DNA of 49,629 bases from contig JACYLQ010000030.1 in the NCBI GenBank assembly GCA_015272395.1, forward strand, positions 1-49,629, written 5' to 3'. A program made the position numbers and the translations under genes. This document shows positions 25,003-34,247 of the stretch, piece by piece. This DNA is from Calothrix sp. C42_A2020_038 (lineage in GTDB: Bacteria > Cyanobacteriota > Cyanobacteriia > Cyanobacteriales > Nostocaceae). The notes below the pieces were generated by a model. That model did no database searches. It worked only from the letters and a program-made list of their open reading frames with translations, and was not told where the DNA came from. The number at the start of each line of letters is the position of its first letter. The first letter of the stretch is position 1.

Positions 25003-25395
25003 TTGTTATGTACTTTGCAATTGTTTACCCTGCCTATATAAATATGCTAAACAAAGGATAAAAGAAGGAAAATTACAAGTAATTAAACCTATCAACTTTG
25101 AGGTAGTTTCGGCTTTATCCTTTAGTTGAACATGTTTCTGTAATTTATTGTTTCAGATTCGGCTGGTGGTAATTGTATTGTATTGGATTAAATACTTTTT
25201 TGAGCTTTCCAAAATAACCAAAAGTCAAAATTATGTAAAGTGCTACAATCATTTTATGCAAAGGGTTAGCTATTAACTGTGAATTGTTAACCACATATAT
25301 ATGCTTATTGAGGTGAGAAACTAGATTTATTACGCGCGGATAGCTGCTACACAGACCTGATTACCAGTCCTTTTACATCTTATAAGAGAACAGCC
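25003..25395. promoter_or_regulatory. Divergent intergenic region between hupS and the hyp operon
   Basis: About 390 bp of AT-rich DNA that must hold the hupSL promoter (leftward) and the promoter of the extended hyp operon (rightward). A near-palindrome TGTAAAGTGCTACA lies around 25234-25247; it resembles an NtcA site but has 6 rather than 8 bases between GTA and TAC. I find no canonical GTA-N8-TAC. No ORF is credible here. Confidence 0.5.
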
Positions 25396-26367
25396 ATGTC
25401 CTCTAGCATTACAGATTCAACAGTCAAAGCGGCAATGGAAGCAATAGCATCCAATGCAACAACCGAAGAAAAAATTCAGATGCTAATCGAACTGGCACAG
25501 GGTTTTCAGAAAGTACCCAAAACACCAAAAGATTTACGTTCTGCCGTGTCACTGTATTATCAAGCATATGAATTATGCAACAAAGATTACCCTTTGCTTA
25601 AAGCAAGGGCAAAAGCAGGAATGGCTGGTGCTTTACAAGCAATACCTACAGCAGGGACTGATTTACTTTTACAAGCCAAAGCTTCCTATGAAGAAGCTTT
25701 GTCAGTAATGCTTAAAGAGAATGTACCGCAAGAAGTAGCAGAAGTTCAAATGAATTTAGGTTTGGTATTGCAATCATTAGCAAACCATAACTTAGCGCGC
25801 ATTACCGATAGTATTAAATCGTATCAAGATGCATTAAAATTCTTTACATGGAAGGAGTTTCCACAAGAATACGCAATTTTGCACAATAATATTGCGATTG
25901 CGTATCTATCAATGCCTTTATCATCAGAAAAAGAATATCTACAACATGGTTTAGCAGTTCAATCGTTTGAAACTGCGCTCAAGTATATAAACTTGATAAA
26001 CCATCCTAGAGAATATGCAATGCTTCAAAACAACTTAGGTAATGCGCTCCAATATCTACCTAGCTCACATCCAGTTGAGAATAATTTACGTGCTTTAAAA
26101 GCTTATGACGAAGCATTAAAAGTTCGTAACTTTTACGATACCCCACTTGAATATGCTAATACTATCGCTAATAAAGCCAATGTTTTATTAAATCTTCCTG
26201 ATAACTTAGAACACCCAGAACTAGGAAACTCACAAAATTTGATGCAAGCGCGCGAGTACTATCAACAAGCACTCTCAATTTTCACTCAGCATGAACAAAC
26301 TGAACAAGCCGAAATTGTAACACAAGCACTAGCAGAAATTACAAGCATGATTAAGATTTATGAGTGA
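25396..26367 (+). CDS. TPR-repeat protein, first gene of the extended hyp operon
   Basis: A 323-aa soluble, almost entirely helical protein with repeated ALxxY/YxxAL-type units (AVSLYYQAYELC; AKASYEEALSVML; SIKSYQDALKFF; AVQSFETALKYI; ALKAYDEALKVR; AREYYQQALSIF), i.e. about six tetratricopeptide-like repeats. TPR proteins act as protein-binding scaffolds. A similar gene heads the extended hyp operon of Nostoc sp. PCC 7120, whose extra genes have been suggested to help mature the hydrogenase small subunit. That function is unproven. Confidence 0.85.
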   Translation: MSSSITDSTVKAAMEAIASNATTEEKIQMLIELAQGFQKVPKTPKDLRSAVSLYYQAYELCNKDYPLLKARAKAGMAGALQAIPTAGTDLLLQAKASYEEALSVMLKENVPQEVAEVQMNLGLVLQSLANHNLARITDSIKSYQDALKFFTWKEFPQEYAILHNNIAIAYLSMPLSSEKEYLQHGLAVQSFETALKYINLINHPREYAMLQNNLGNALQYLPSSHPVENNLRALKAYDEALKVRNFYDTPLEYANTIANKANVLLNLPDNLEHPELGNSQNLMQAREYYQQALSIFTQHEQTEQAEIVTQALAEITSMIKIYE

Positions 26368-26414
26368 GGGGTTAGGAATCAAAATTCATTTCTTATAAAT
26401 CAAGGGATAAAAAC

Positions 26415-26681
26415 ATGGAAGAAATTATCAACGACCCACTTATTAACAAACTCATTACCAGTTTAGCCGCAGGTGATATTAATTTTGTTACAGGAGTAAT
26501 CTGGCTAATTGTAGCTGCTATTACTTCAATGATGGGAGGCGCCATTGGTGGTTTGCTATTGGCAAGAAAAGATTTAGGCTATGAATTATCTGCAATACTA
26601 GGGGGATTTTTTGGACCAGCAGGCGTAATTCCAACAATGTTAATAGGACTGGCAGCTTTAAATATAATTATGCATCTGTAA
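26415..26681 (+). CDS. Small membrane protein of the extended hyp operon (1)
   Basis: An 88-aa protein with two to three hydrophobic, glycine-rich segments (FVTGVIWLIVAAITSMMGGAIGGLLLA; LSAILGGFFGPAGVIPTMLIGLAALNIIM), so an integral membrane protein. I do not recognise a family. It lies 48 bp after the TPR gene and 10 bp before the next membrane protein, clearly in one operon. It could anchor the peripheral HupSL enzyme or its maturation complex to membranes; this is inference. Confidence 0.75.
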   Translation: MEEIINDPLINKLITSLAAGDINFVTGVIWLIVAAITSMMGGAIGGLLLARKDLGYELSAILGGFFGPAGVIPTMLIGLAALNIIMHL

Positions 26682-26690
26682 GGAGAAATT

Positions 26691-26915
26691 ATGTTAGAGA
26701 TAGCGTGGTTTGCGACTCGTCTATTTCTCAAAGGTAAACTATTACGTGACCCTGTTCACTTCATCAGACAAGTTTTTTTTGGTACATTGATTGGTTTAGT
26801 ACTATTTCTATCGTTAGCACAAGTTGAAATACCACTAGGTGTAACGGTAGTTGTATCTAGCTTATTAACTGGAGTATTAATGCCCTATTTATTTCGAGAC
26901 TTCAAAATGAAATAA
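26691..26915 (+). CDS. Small membrane protein of the extended hyp operon (2)
   Basis: A 74-aa protein with one or two membrane segments (FGTLIGLVLFLSLAQVEI, then PLGVTVVVSSLLTGVLMPYLF) and a basic cytoplasmic start (RLFLKGKLLRDPVHFIRQ). It begins 10 bp after the previous gene, with AAGGAG in between. The family is unknown to me. Together with its neighbour it forms a two-gene membrane module within the hydrogenase maturation operon. Confidence 0.72.
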   Translation: MLEIAWFATRLFLKGKLLRDPVHFIRQVFFGTLIGLVLFLSLAQVEIPLGVTVVVSSLLTGVLMPYLFRDFKMK

Positions 26916-27086
26916 ATAGTAGTGTAGATTGAGTATAATCAAAAACTTCGCTTTTAATATAGGTTAGTGAAATCTTGGGTTCCGCTTACCGGACAGATCA
27001 ATCAACGGAGTATACCCGCACGTGATTTTTCTCTGCAACTCACTATCTGTCTAACCTAAAAATGCTACGAATGCTTACGCTAATTT

Positions 27087-27563
27087 ATGAATGATCTAGA
27101 AGAGTTGGTTAGAGAAATTAGTCGCTTTGAGGCAATTATAGTTGATTGGGATGAGAGCCAAAGAGGTGTAGTTGCTGGTTTAAAAAGAGCAATTGAAACA
27201 TTACATAAAGAAGCATTTGCCCGCTTAATTAAAAGTGTCAAGCAAGAATCAATGTCAGCATTGCGTAATGCTGTACAAGACGAAGTAGTGTATGGTGTGT
27301 TGGCTTACCACGAACTGGTTAAACCACCAAAACCTTCGCTTGAAAAACGCCTTCAAACAGCTATCGAAGAAGTTCGTCCTAGCTTAAAAAGTCATCATGG
27401 AGATGTAGAATTGGTAGCAATTAAACTACCAGACACAGTAGAAGTGCGATTAATCGGAACATGTAATAATTGTCCTGCTTCGACTTTTACTTTGTCTCAA
27501 GGGATTCAGCAGACGATTCAAGCATACTGTCCTGAAATTACAAAAGTTATCGCAGTTAAGTAA
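27087..27563 (+). CDS. NifU C-terminal-domain-like Fe-S scaffold protein
   Basis: A 158-aa protein. The C-terminal ~75 residues (about 85-158) form a NifU-C/Nfu domain with HHGDVELVAIKLPDTVEVRL and the cluster-binding CNNCPAS (CxxC). The N-terminal half is helical and specific to this cyanobacterial type. A matching gene (alr0692-type) sits at the same place in the extended hyp operon of Nostoc PCC 7120. It is a good candidate to deliver [4Fe-4S] clusters to HupS. Confidence 0.88.
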   Translation: MNDLEELVREISRFEAIIVDWDESQRGVVAGLKRAIETLHKEAFARLIKSVKQESMSALRNAVQDEVVYGVLAYHELVKPPKPSLEKRLQTAIEEVRPSLKSHHGDVELVAIKLPDTVEVRLIGTCNNCPASTFTLSQGIQQTIQAYCPEITKVIAVK

Positions 27564-27582
27564 GAAATGAAACCTTTTTACA

Positions 27583-28746
27583 GTGCTTAATTCTTCAAAG
27601 TTGCCCTTTTCAGATTTAGGCGCCGAAGTTATTTTAGGTAAGATTCCTGCACCTGGTCAATTAGCAGTACCTCTGGCACCTAGTGCTAGTGAAATGTTTG
27701 CCCCACGTGGGGCCTGTTTAATATCAGCAAATGGCCCTCTATGGGTTGCAGATACAGGACATCATCGGTTATTGGGATGGCAGAACCTGCCAACTCAAGA
27801 TAGTCAACCTGCTAATTGGGTTATTGGACAACCGGATTTTTTTCACGAAGGACAAAATTCTAAAACTACACCTGGAAATACTACCCTTAGCGTACCGACA
27901 GGCATTTGTGTTTGTGGTCATGGTTTGGCAGTAGCAGATGCTTGGAACCATCGCGTTTTAATTTGGAAAGAAACTCCTCAAGACAGCAATGTCCCAGCAG
28001 ATATAGTATTAGGGCAAGCAAATTTTACCGATAATCAACCAAATCGAGGTCAGCAAATTGCTGCGGCAAATACTCTAAACTGGTGTTATGGTGTTTTTTA
28101 TCATCAAGGAAAGCTGTTTGTTGCTGATACTGGTAATCGTCGGGTATTAGTTTGGTATGAATTGCCAAGCGAAAATGGTCAAGGGGCTGATTTAGTTTTA
28201 GGACAGCCAGATATGATTTCGCGTAATGAGAATGGTGGTGGAAATGCCTCTGCATCTAGTATGCGTTGGTGCCATGATATTACATTCTGGGGAGAAAATT
28301 TAGTTATCACTGATGCTGGTAATAATCGGGTCATGATTTGGGAAGGAATGCCAGTAAGAAATAATACTCCTTGTGCTGTAGTTTTGGGGCAAAAAAGCTT
28401 TGGTTTTGTTGAACTAAATCAAGGAATTTATTTTCCTAACGCCAGTAGTCTCAGTATGCCATATGGTGTTGATGCAGTTGGTGATTGGTTGATAGTCGCA
28501 GATACAGCAAACTCGCGGTTGTTAGGATGGAAGAAAGCAGATTCGATCTTAGAATTGCATGGAGCAGATGCTGATGGGTTAGTGGGACAAAAAGATTTTA
28601 AGAGTAAATCAGAAAACGGTGACTTTGGATTACCAAAACGAGACAGTGTAAATTGGTGTTATGGTGTCAAAATATGTGGCAATACTGCTGTAATTTCTGA
28701 CTCAGGAAATAATCGAATTTTATTATGGCGCCTGTTGTATGTATGA
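27583..28746 (+). CDS. NHL-repeat beta-propeller protein of the extended hyp operon
   Basis: A 387-aa protein with six NHL-type blades marked by VADTGHHRLLGW, VADAWNHRVLIW, VADTGNRRVLVW, ITDAGNNRVMIW, VADTANSRLLGW and ISDSGNNRILLW, alternating with VLGQ/VIGQPDF strands; together they would close a six-bladed propeller. No signal peptide. The start is GTG 27583 (no better ATG upstream). The stop overlaps the hypF start by 8 bp. A protein-interaction platform for hydrogenase maturation is the likely role. Confidence 0.85.
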   Translation: MLNSSKLPFSDLGAEVILGKIPAPGQLAVPLAPSASEMFAPRGACLISANGPLWVADTGHHRLLGWQNLPTQDSQPANWVIGQPDFFHEGQNSKTTPGNTTLSVPTGICVCGHGLAVADAWNHRVLIWKETPQDSNVPADIVLGQANFTDNQPNRGQQIAAANTLNWCYGVFYHQGKLFVADTGNRRVLVWYELPSENGQGADLVLGQPDMISRNENGGGNASASSMRWCHDITFWGENLVITDAGNNRVMIWEGMPVRNNTPCAVVLGQKSFGFVELNQGIYFPNASSLSMPYGVDAVGDWLIVADTANSRLLGWKKADSILELHGADADGLVGQKDFKSKSENGDFGLPKRDSVNWCYGVKICGNTAVISDSGNNRILLWRLLYV

Positions 28747-31114
28747 AGAAATACGAGTACGTGGTACAGTTCAAGGAGTAGGGTTTCGTCCAACAGTTTA
28801 TCGCATTGCCGTAGCGCATGGATTGTGTGGTGAGGTTTATAACGACGGTGAAGGTGTTGTAATTAGGGCATCGGGAAGTAAAGAATCTTTAGAAAAATTT
28901 GTTCGCCAATTACAGCAAGAATGCCCTCCTTTGGCAAGAATAAATGAAATAACGCGGACATGCCATATGTCTGAGGATAAATTTAATTTTGATGGTTTTG
29001 TAATTTCTCAAAGCATTAATAATGTAATCAATACTGAAGTTACTCCTGATGCTGCCACCTGCGTACAATGTCAAACCGAAATCTTTGACCCTCAAAGTCC
29101 TTGGTTCCGTTACCCTTTTACTAACTGTACTCATTGTGGACCCCGCCTAAGCATCATATATTCGATACCTTATGACCGTAGTAATACAAGCATGGCAAGC
29201 TTTGTCATGTGCCCAGACTGTTTTAACTCATACAACGATATCAAAAATCGTCGCTTTCATGCCCAACCAATAGCTTGTCATATTTGTGGACCAAAGGCAT
29301 GGTTAGAACGCTCTGATGGCAAACCTTTTACAGCTTCTATGTTCTCAATGCTAGATGAAGTTGATGCAGTTTGCACTTTGTTACAAAAAGGGGAAATTGT
29401 TGCCATCAAGGGTCTCGGTGGAGTTCATCTGGCGTGTGATGCGACGAACGAAAGCGCAGTTCAAAAACTCCGTCACCGAAAACAAAGATACCACAAACCC
29501 TTCGCTTTGATGGCGCGCGATATTGCTGTGATTGAAAAATACTGTACTCTTAATGCAAAAGAACGTGACTTACTGCAATCTCCTGCGGCGCCTATTGTTT
29601 TAATTAAGAAAAAGGAACAACGGGAATGGGGGAGTAACAAAAATGCTCCTCTTTCTCCTAGTGTGGCGCCGTTCTCAAGTAGCCTCGGTTTTATATTGCC
29701 TTACACCCCTTTACATCATCTCATTCTCAAGCGGATGAATCGTCCGATTGTATTTACTAGTGGTAATATTTCTGATCAGCCGCAGTGCATTGACAACGAT
29801 GAAGCGCGCGAAAAATTAGGACAAATTGCCGATTATTTTCTACTCCACAATCGAGATATAGTTAACCGTGTGGATGATTCAGTAGTTAGAGTCGTTGGTG
29901 ATAAAACCCTAATTATTCGACGTGCCAGAGGATATGCACCCGCTTCGATAAATTTACCATCGAGTTTTGCTTCTGCACCTTCAATTTTAGCAATGGGAGG
30001 TGAGTTAAAAAATACTTTCTGCTTACTACGTCAGGATAAAGCGATTATTTCACAACATTTGGGAGATTTAGAAAACGCTGCTACATTTCAAAGTTATCAA
30101 GAAACACTCAACTTGTACTCAAATCTATTCCACCATCAACCAGAAGTAATAGCTATAGACAAGCATCCAGAATACCTATCTGCAAAGCTTGGCAAAGAAT
30201 TAGCAGCCAATAAGCATCTAGTTGAAATACAACATCACCATGCACATATTGCTGCTTGTATGGTGGAGAATGGTTTAGAACTAGGTACGGTGCCTGTTTT
30301 GGGTATTGCTTTTGATGGTTTAGGTTATGGTGACGATGGAACGCTTTGGGGAGGAGAGTTTCTTTTAGCTGACTACCGCGACTTTATAAGAATAGCAACA
30401 TTTAAACCAGTTCCAATGATAGGAGGCGCCAAAGCTATTCACCAACCTTGGCGTAATACGTATGCTCAATTAGTATCAAATTTTAATTGGCAAGATTTAA
30501 ATACTAAATATGGAAATTTAGAATTATTTAAGTTTTTGCAATCAAAGCCAGTTGTATTACTTAATCAACTAATTGACAAACGAATTAATTCACCTCTAAG
30601 TTCCTCTGTTGGGCGCCTATTCGATGCTGTTGCCGCTGCCATCGGTATTTGTAGAGAGGAGTGTAGCTACGAAGGGCAAGCCGCTATTGAAATGGAAGCA
30701 TTAGTTGATACTTTTAGATTTAATCAAGCTTACGAAAATAAAGAATCACTAAGTTATAGCTTTGAAATTGAAAAATCAAATAATATTAGATATATTAATT
30801 CAGCCTCAATGTGGATTCAACTTTTAGATGACTTGCTGCAAAATACCCCAAGCCCAGTTATTGCAGCTAAATTCCATCAAGGCTTGATTAATCTTATCGT
30901 TCAAATGGTCAACCATCTCCGGCAAGAGTATAAATTTAATTACATTGCATTAACCGGTGGAGTCTTCCAAAATACTATCCTTCTGGAACAACTTCAATCT
31001 AGATTAGTAACATTAAATACAAGTGTAATTACTCATAGCTTAGTTCCTTGTAATGATGGTGGTATATCTTTAGGACAAATGGTAATTGCTGCGGCAAAAT
31101 TAATTAATAAATAA
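28739..31114 (+). CDS. hypF: Carbamoyltransferase HypF
   Basis: HypF (791 aa) converts carbamoyl phosphate to a carbamoyl-adenylate and transfers the group to the HypE C-terminal cysteine, the first step of cyanide-ligand synthesis for [NiFe] hydrogenase. Domains in order: acylphosphatase (RVRGTVQGVGFRPTVYRIA), zinc-finger pair (CVQC...CTHCGP; CPDC...CHICGP), YrdC-like domain (GEIVAIKGLGGVHLACDA), and the Kae1/HypF domain with HHHAHIAACM and GIAFDGLGYGDDGTLWGGE. Full length. It overlaps the upstream NHL gene and precedes hypC by 7 bp. Confidence 0.97.
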   Translation: MYEEIRVRGTVQGVGFRPTVYRIAVAHGLCGEVYNDGEGVVIRASGSKESLEKFVRQLQQECPPLARINEITRTCHMSEDKFNFDGFVISQSINNVINTEVTPDAATCVQCQTEIFDPQSPWFRYPFTNCTHCGPRLSIIYSIPYDRSNTSMASFVMCPDCFNSYNDIKNRRFHAQPIACHICGPKAWLERSDGKPFTASMFSMLDEVDAVCTLLQKGEIVAIKGLGGVHLACDATNESAVQKLRHRKQRYHKPFALMARDIAVIEKYCTLNAKERDLLQSPAAPIVLIKKKEQREWGSNKNAPLSPSVAPFSSSLGFILPYTPLHHLILKRMNRPIVFTSGNISDQPQCIDNDEAREKLGQIADYFLLHNRDIVNRVDDSVVRVVGDKTLIIRRARGYAPASINLPSSFASAPSILAMGGELKNTFCLLRQDKAIISQHLGDLENAATFQSYQETLNLYSNLFHHQPEVIAIDKHPEYLSAKLGKELAANKHLVEIQHHHAHIAACMVENGLELGTVPVLGIAFDGLGYGDDGTLWGGEFLLADYRDFIRIATFKPVPMIGGAKAIHQPWRNTYAQLVSNFNWQDLNTKYGNLELFKFLQSKPVVLLNQLIDKRINSPLSSSVGRLFDAVAAAIGICREECSYEGQAAIEMEALVDTFRFNQAYENKESLSYSFEIEKSNNIRYINSASMWIQLLDDLLQNTPSPVIAAKFHQGLINLIVQMVNHLRQEYKFNYIALTGGVFQNTILLEQLQSRLVTLNTSVITHSLVPCNDGGISLGQMVIAAAKLINK

Positions 31115-31121
31115 TTTTATT

Positions 31122-31382
31122 ATGTGTTTAGGAATTCCTGGTCAAATTGTTGAAATTACTGATATAAAAAATAAATTAGCCGTTGTAGATATTGGCGGAG
31201 TCAGGCGCCAAGTAAATATTGCTTGTATTGTTGACGAAAATCACCCTCCGACTGATTGTGTTGGAGATTGGGTATTAGTTCATGTTGGTTTTGCAATGAA
31301 TAGAATTAACCAGAAAGAAGCGGCTGAAACTCTGCAAATATTGCAAGAACTTGCAGCCGCGCAAGCAGCACTTAGCAATTAA
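31122..31382 (+). CDS. hypC: Hydrogenase maturation chaperone HypC
   Basis: HypC (86 aa) starts MCLGIPGQIVEI, with the essential Cys2 that, after Met removal, binds the Fe(CN)2CO unit. Later VLVHVGFAMNRINQKEAAETL is also typical. It works with HypD to assemble the Fe centre and with the hydrogenase large-subunit precursor. The next gene, hypD, starts 71 bp downstream after a short AAATCTAAA-type repeat. Confidence 0.96.
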   Translation: MCLGIPGQIVEITDIKNKLAVVDIGGVRRQVNIACIVDENHPPTDCVGDWVLVHVGFAMNRINQKEAAETLQILQELAAAQAALSN

Positions 31383-31453
31383 TTGGCTAAGGGCTATGAT
31401 ATCTAAACTTTCAAAAATCGATCTATTAAATTAATCTAAAATCTAAACATAAT

Positions 31454-32584
31454 ATGAAATACGTTGATGAATACCGAGAACCCAAAAAAGGAGAAATATT
31501 ACTCCGTGAAATCGAAACATTATCTAAAACCTTAAATAAACGTATAAAAATTATGGAAGTATGTGGTGGACATACCCACTCAATTTTTAAATATGGTATT
31601 GAAGATGCTTTACCAAATACAATCGAATTAATTCATGGTCCTGGTTGTCCAGTATGCGTAATGCCAAAAGGAAAACTTGATGATGCCATAGCTATAGCCA
31701 AGCATACAAATGTAATATTTACCACATTTGGTGATGCAATGCGGGTTCCCGGTTCCAATACTAGCTTATTACAAGCTGCTGCTGAAGGCGCCGATATTCG
31801 TATGGTTTACTCACCGTTGGACAGTTTACAAATCGCGCGAGACAATCCTAGTAAAGAAGTAGTTTTCTTCGGTATCGGGTTTGAAACAACTGCGCCTAGT
31901 ACAGCTTATACTATTCTGCAAGCAGCGGTAGAGAATCTGAACAATTTCAGTTTATTTTCTAATCATGTTCTGGTAATTCCAGCACTACAAGCTTTACTTG
32001 ATAATCCAGATTTACAACTTGATGGATTTGTTGGCCCTGGTCATGTCAGTATGGTAATTGGCTGTAATCCATATAAATTTATACCGGAAAAATATAATAA
32101 ACCAGTAGTGATATCAGGTTTTGAGCCAATAGATATTCTCCAATCAATTTGGATGTTATTACGACAATTAACCGAAAATCGCTGCGAAGTCGAAAATCAA
32201 TATAGTCGTGTTGTTGAAACACAGGGAAACATCAAAGCAATAAACGCGATGAACCAGGTATTTGAAGTGCGTGAACAATTTGAATGGCGAGGTTTAGGGT
32301 ACATTCCTGAATCTGGTTTTAAAATTCGTCCTGAATACGCGCGTTTCGATGCTGAAGCAAAATTTGCCATTCCAAATAATCAAGTTGCCGACCATAAAGC
32401 ATGTCAATGTGGAGAAATACTCAAAGGTGTTCTCAAACCTTGGCAATGTAAAGTTTTCGGCACCGCTTGTACACCCGAAACTCCAATCGGCACTTGCATG
32501 GTTTCTTCAGAAGGCGCCTGTGCTGCATACTATAAATATGGTCGATTTTCCAAAGTTTTGATCGAGTCAGCAATTGTAGCATAG
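31454..32584 (+). CDS. hypD: Hydrogenase Fe-centre assembly protein HypD
   Basis: HypD (376 aa), the [4Fe-4S] protein on which the Fe(CN)2CO moiety is built. Hallmarks are EVCGGHTHSIFKYGI, HGPGCPVCVMP, FFGIGFETTAPST and GFVGPGHVSMVIG, plus the C-terminal cluster-binding cysteines (KACQCGEILKGVLKPWQCKVFG, and ACTPETPIGTCMVSSEGACAAYYKY). The frame is full length. Confidence 0.97.
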   Translation: MKYVDEYREPKKGEILLREIETLSKTLNKRIKIMEVCGGHTHSIFKYGIEDALPNTIELIHGPGCPVCVMPKGKLDDAIAIAKHTNVIFTTFGDAMRVPGSNTSLLQAAAEGADIRMVYSPLDSLQIARDNPSKEVVFFGIGFETTAPSTAYTILQAAVENLNNFSLFSNHVLVIPALQALLDNPDLQLDGFVGPGHVSMVIGCNPYKFIPEKYNKPVVISGFEPIDILQSIWMLLRQLTENRCEVENQYSRVVETQGNIKAINAMNQVFEVREQFEWRGLGYIPESGFKIRPEYARFDAEAKFAIPNNQVADHKACQCGEILKGVLKPWQCKVFGTACTPETPIGTCMVSSEGACAAYYKYGRFSKVLIESAIVA

Positions 32585-32701
32585 ACCTCCTCGCCTGTGC
32601 AGTGAATTGTATTTTTTCACTACAGAGGAGAAGATTGGCAACGGATGTAACGGATAACTCCGGTTCTGGGCTTGACCCGAATGGTGTGTGTATAAAATTT
32701 T

Positions 32702-33772
32702 ATGAAAAATCCTCTTAACAGTATTCAACTCAACAAACGCGCGCAAATACGAGATAAAAATATTACTCTCGCGCATGGCAGTGGTGGTAAAGCGATGCGC
32801 GATTTAATCGATGATATTTTTGTTAATACATTTAATAACTCATATTTGGCACCGCTTGAAGACCAGGCAACTTTTGATATGGCATCTTTGATGCAACATG
32901 GAGATAAACTTGCCTTTACTACTGACTCCTATGTTGTTGACCCGCTATTTTTTCCTGGTAGTGATATTGGTGAGTTAGCTGTAAATGGTACAGTTAATGA
33001 TTTAGCTGTTAGTGGTGCCAAGCCATTATATTTAACTTGTAGCGTGATTTTAGAAGAAGGTTTAGCAGTAGAAACACTGCGACGTGTTGTCAAAAGTATG
33101 CAAGCTGCTGCAAATAAAGCAGGTGTACAAATAGTTACAGGTGATACGAAAGTAGTGCATCGCGGCGCTGCGGATAAGCTTTTTATTAATACTACTGGTA
33201 TTGGAATAATACCAAATAAAGTAAATATATCTACGCAAAATATTCAACCTGGTGATGTAGTCCTAATTAACGGTGAATTAGGAAATCACGGAACAGCTAT
33301 TTTAATCGCGCGCGGTGAGTTAGCGTTAGATACTAATATAGAGAGTGACTGCCAACCCTTGAATGATTTAGTCACAACCATAATTAATGTATGTCCTCGT
33401 ATTCATGCAATGCGAGATGTAACGCGCGGTGGTTTAGCAACTGTTTTAAATGAATTTGCTGCGAGTGCCAATGTGGGTATACTTCTTGATGAAGCAGCAA
33501 TACCAGTTCGGGAAGAAGTTAAAGGTGTATGTGAAATACTTGGTTTCGATCCTTTGTATTTAGCTAATGAAGGAAAACTAGTAGTTGTTGTCAAAAGCGA
33601 AGACGCTGATACAGTTTTATCAGCAATGAAATCTCACCCTGCGGGAATAGACGCGCGCGTAGTTGGAGAAGTCATTGACGCACCAGCAGGAATTGTATTA
33701 TTGAAGACTGGTTTTGGCGCCGAACGGATTGTTGATATGTTAGTAGGGGAACAATTGCCCAGAATTTGCTAA
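32702..33772 (+). CDS. hypE: Carbamoyl dehydratase HypE
   Basis: HypE (356 aa) dehydrates the carbamoyl group on its C-terminal cysteine to thiocyanate, the source of the CN ligands. The protein ends PRIC, exposing C356. N-terminal ITLAHGSGGKAMRDLIDDIF and DVTRGGLATVLNEFA are ATP-binding (PurM-like) signatures. The 117-bp gap before it contains a copy of an 18-bp sequence also found downstream of hupL. Confidence 0.97.
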   Translation: MKNPLNSIQLNKRAQIRDKNITLAHGSGGKAMRDLIDDIFVNTFNNSYLAPLEDQATFDMASLMQHGDKLAFTTDSYVVDPLFFPGSDIGELAVNGTVNDLAVSGAKPLYLTCSVILEEGLAVETLRRVVKSMQAAANKAGVQIVTGDTKVVHRGAADKLFINTTGIGIIPNKVNISTQNIQPGDVVLINGELGNHGTAILIARGELALDTNIESDCQPLNDLVTTIINVCPRIHAMRDVTRGGLATVLNEFAASANVGILLDEAAIPVREEVKGVCEILGFDPLYLANEGKLVVVVKSEDADTVLSAMKSHPAGIDARVVGEVIDAPAGIVLLKTGFGAERIVDMLVGEQLPRIC

Positions 33773-33905
33773 TTTAACGCTCTTAGTCACAACTTCAATG
33801 CCTAATATACTATGATTGGCTCACTAGTATCATTTGTAAAATTTCTTGAGTATTGTTATTTAACACATATATTTTTCACTACGTTCCACCCAACCTACGA
33901 TAGTT

Positions 33906-34247
33906 ATGCATGAATTGAGTATTACTCAAAATATAGTAGCAATTGTTGCTGAACATGCTGAAGGTAAGAAAGTACAGCGTGTTTTGTTAGAAATTGGTAA
34001 ATTCTCGGCAATAATGCCTGATGCAATTAAGTTTTGTTTTAATATTTGCTCGCAAGGAACTGTTTTAGAAGGCGCCATGTTGCAAATTAGAGAAATCCCT
34101 GGTAAGCTACGCTGTCGCAACTGTGGTTTGGAAATTGTACTTGAAAAACCTTTTGGTCGATGTATGTGTGGTTGTACAGAGTTAGACTTAGTAACAGGTG
34201 AAGAGTTAAAAATAAAAGAAATTGAGATAGAAGAATTATGTGTGTAA
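33906..34247 (+). CDS. hypA: Nickel-delivery protein HypA
   Basis: HypA (113 aa) inserts Ni into the hydrogenase large subunit together with HypB. MHELSITQNIV provides the Ni-binding His2. The first zinc pair is C-R-N-C; the second is written RCMCGC, offset by one residue from the textbook CPxCG, so the coordinating pair may differ. It overlaps the hypB start by 10 bp. Confidence 0.95.
   Translation: MHELSITQNIVAIVAEHAEGKKVQRVLLEIGKFSAIMPDAIKFCFNICSQGTVLEGAMLQIREIPGKLRCRNCGLEIVLEKPFGRCMCGCTELDLVTGEELKIKEIEIEELCV

Noticed and set aside
25232-25249. NtcA site upstream of hupS/hyp (TGTAAAGTGCTACA)
   Set aside because: Spacing between GTA and TAC is 6 bp, not the required 8; not called as an NtcA site.
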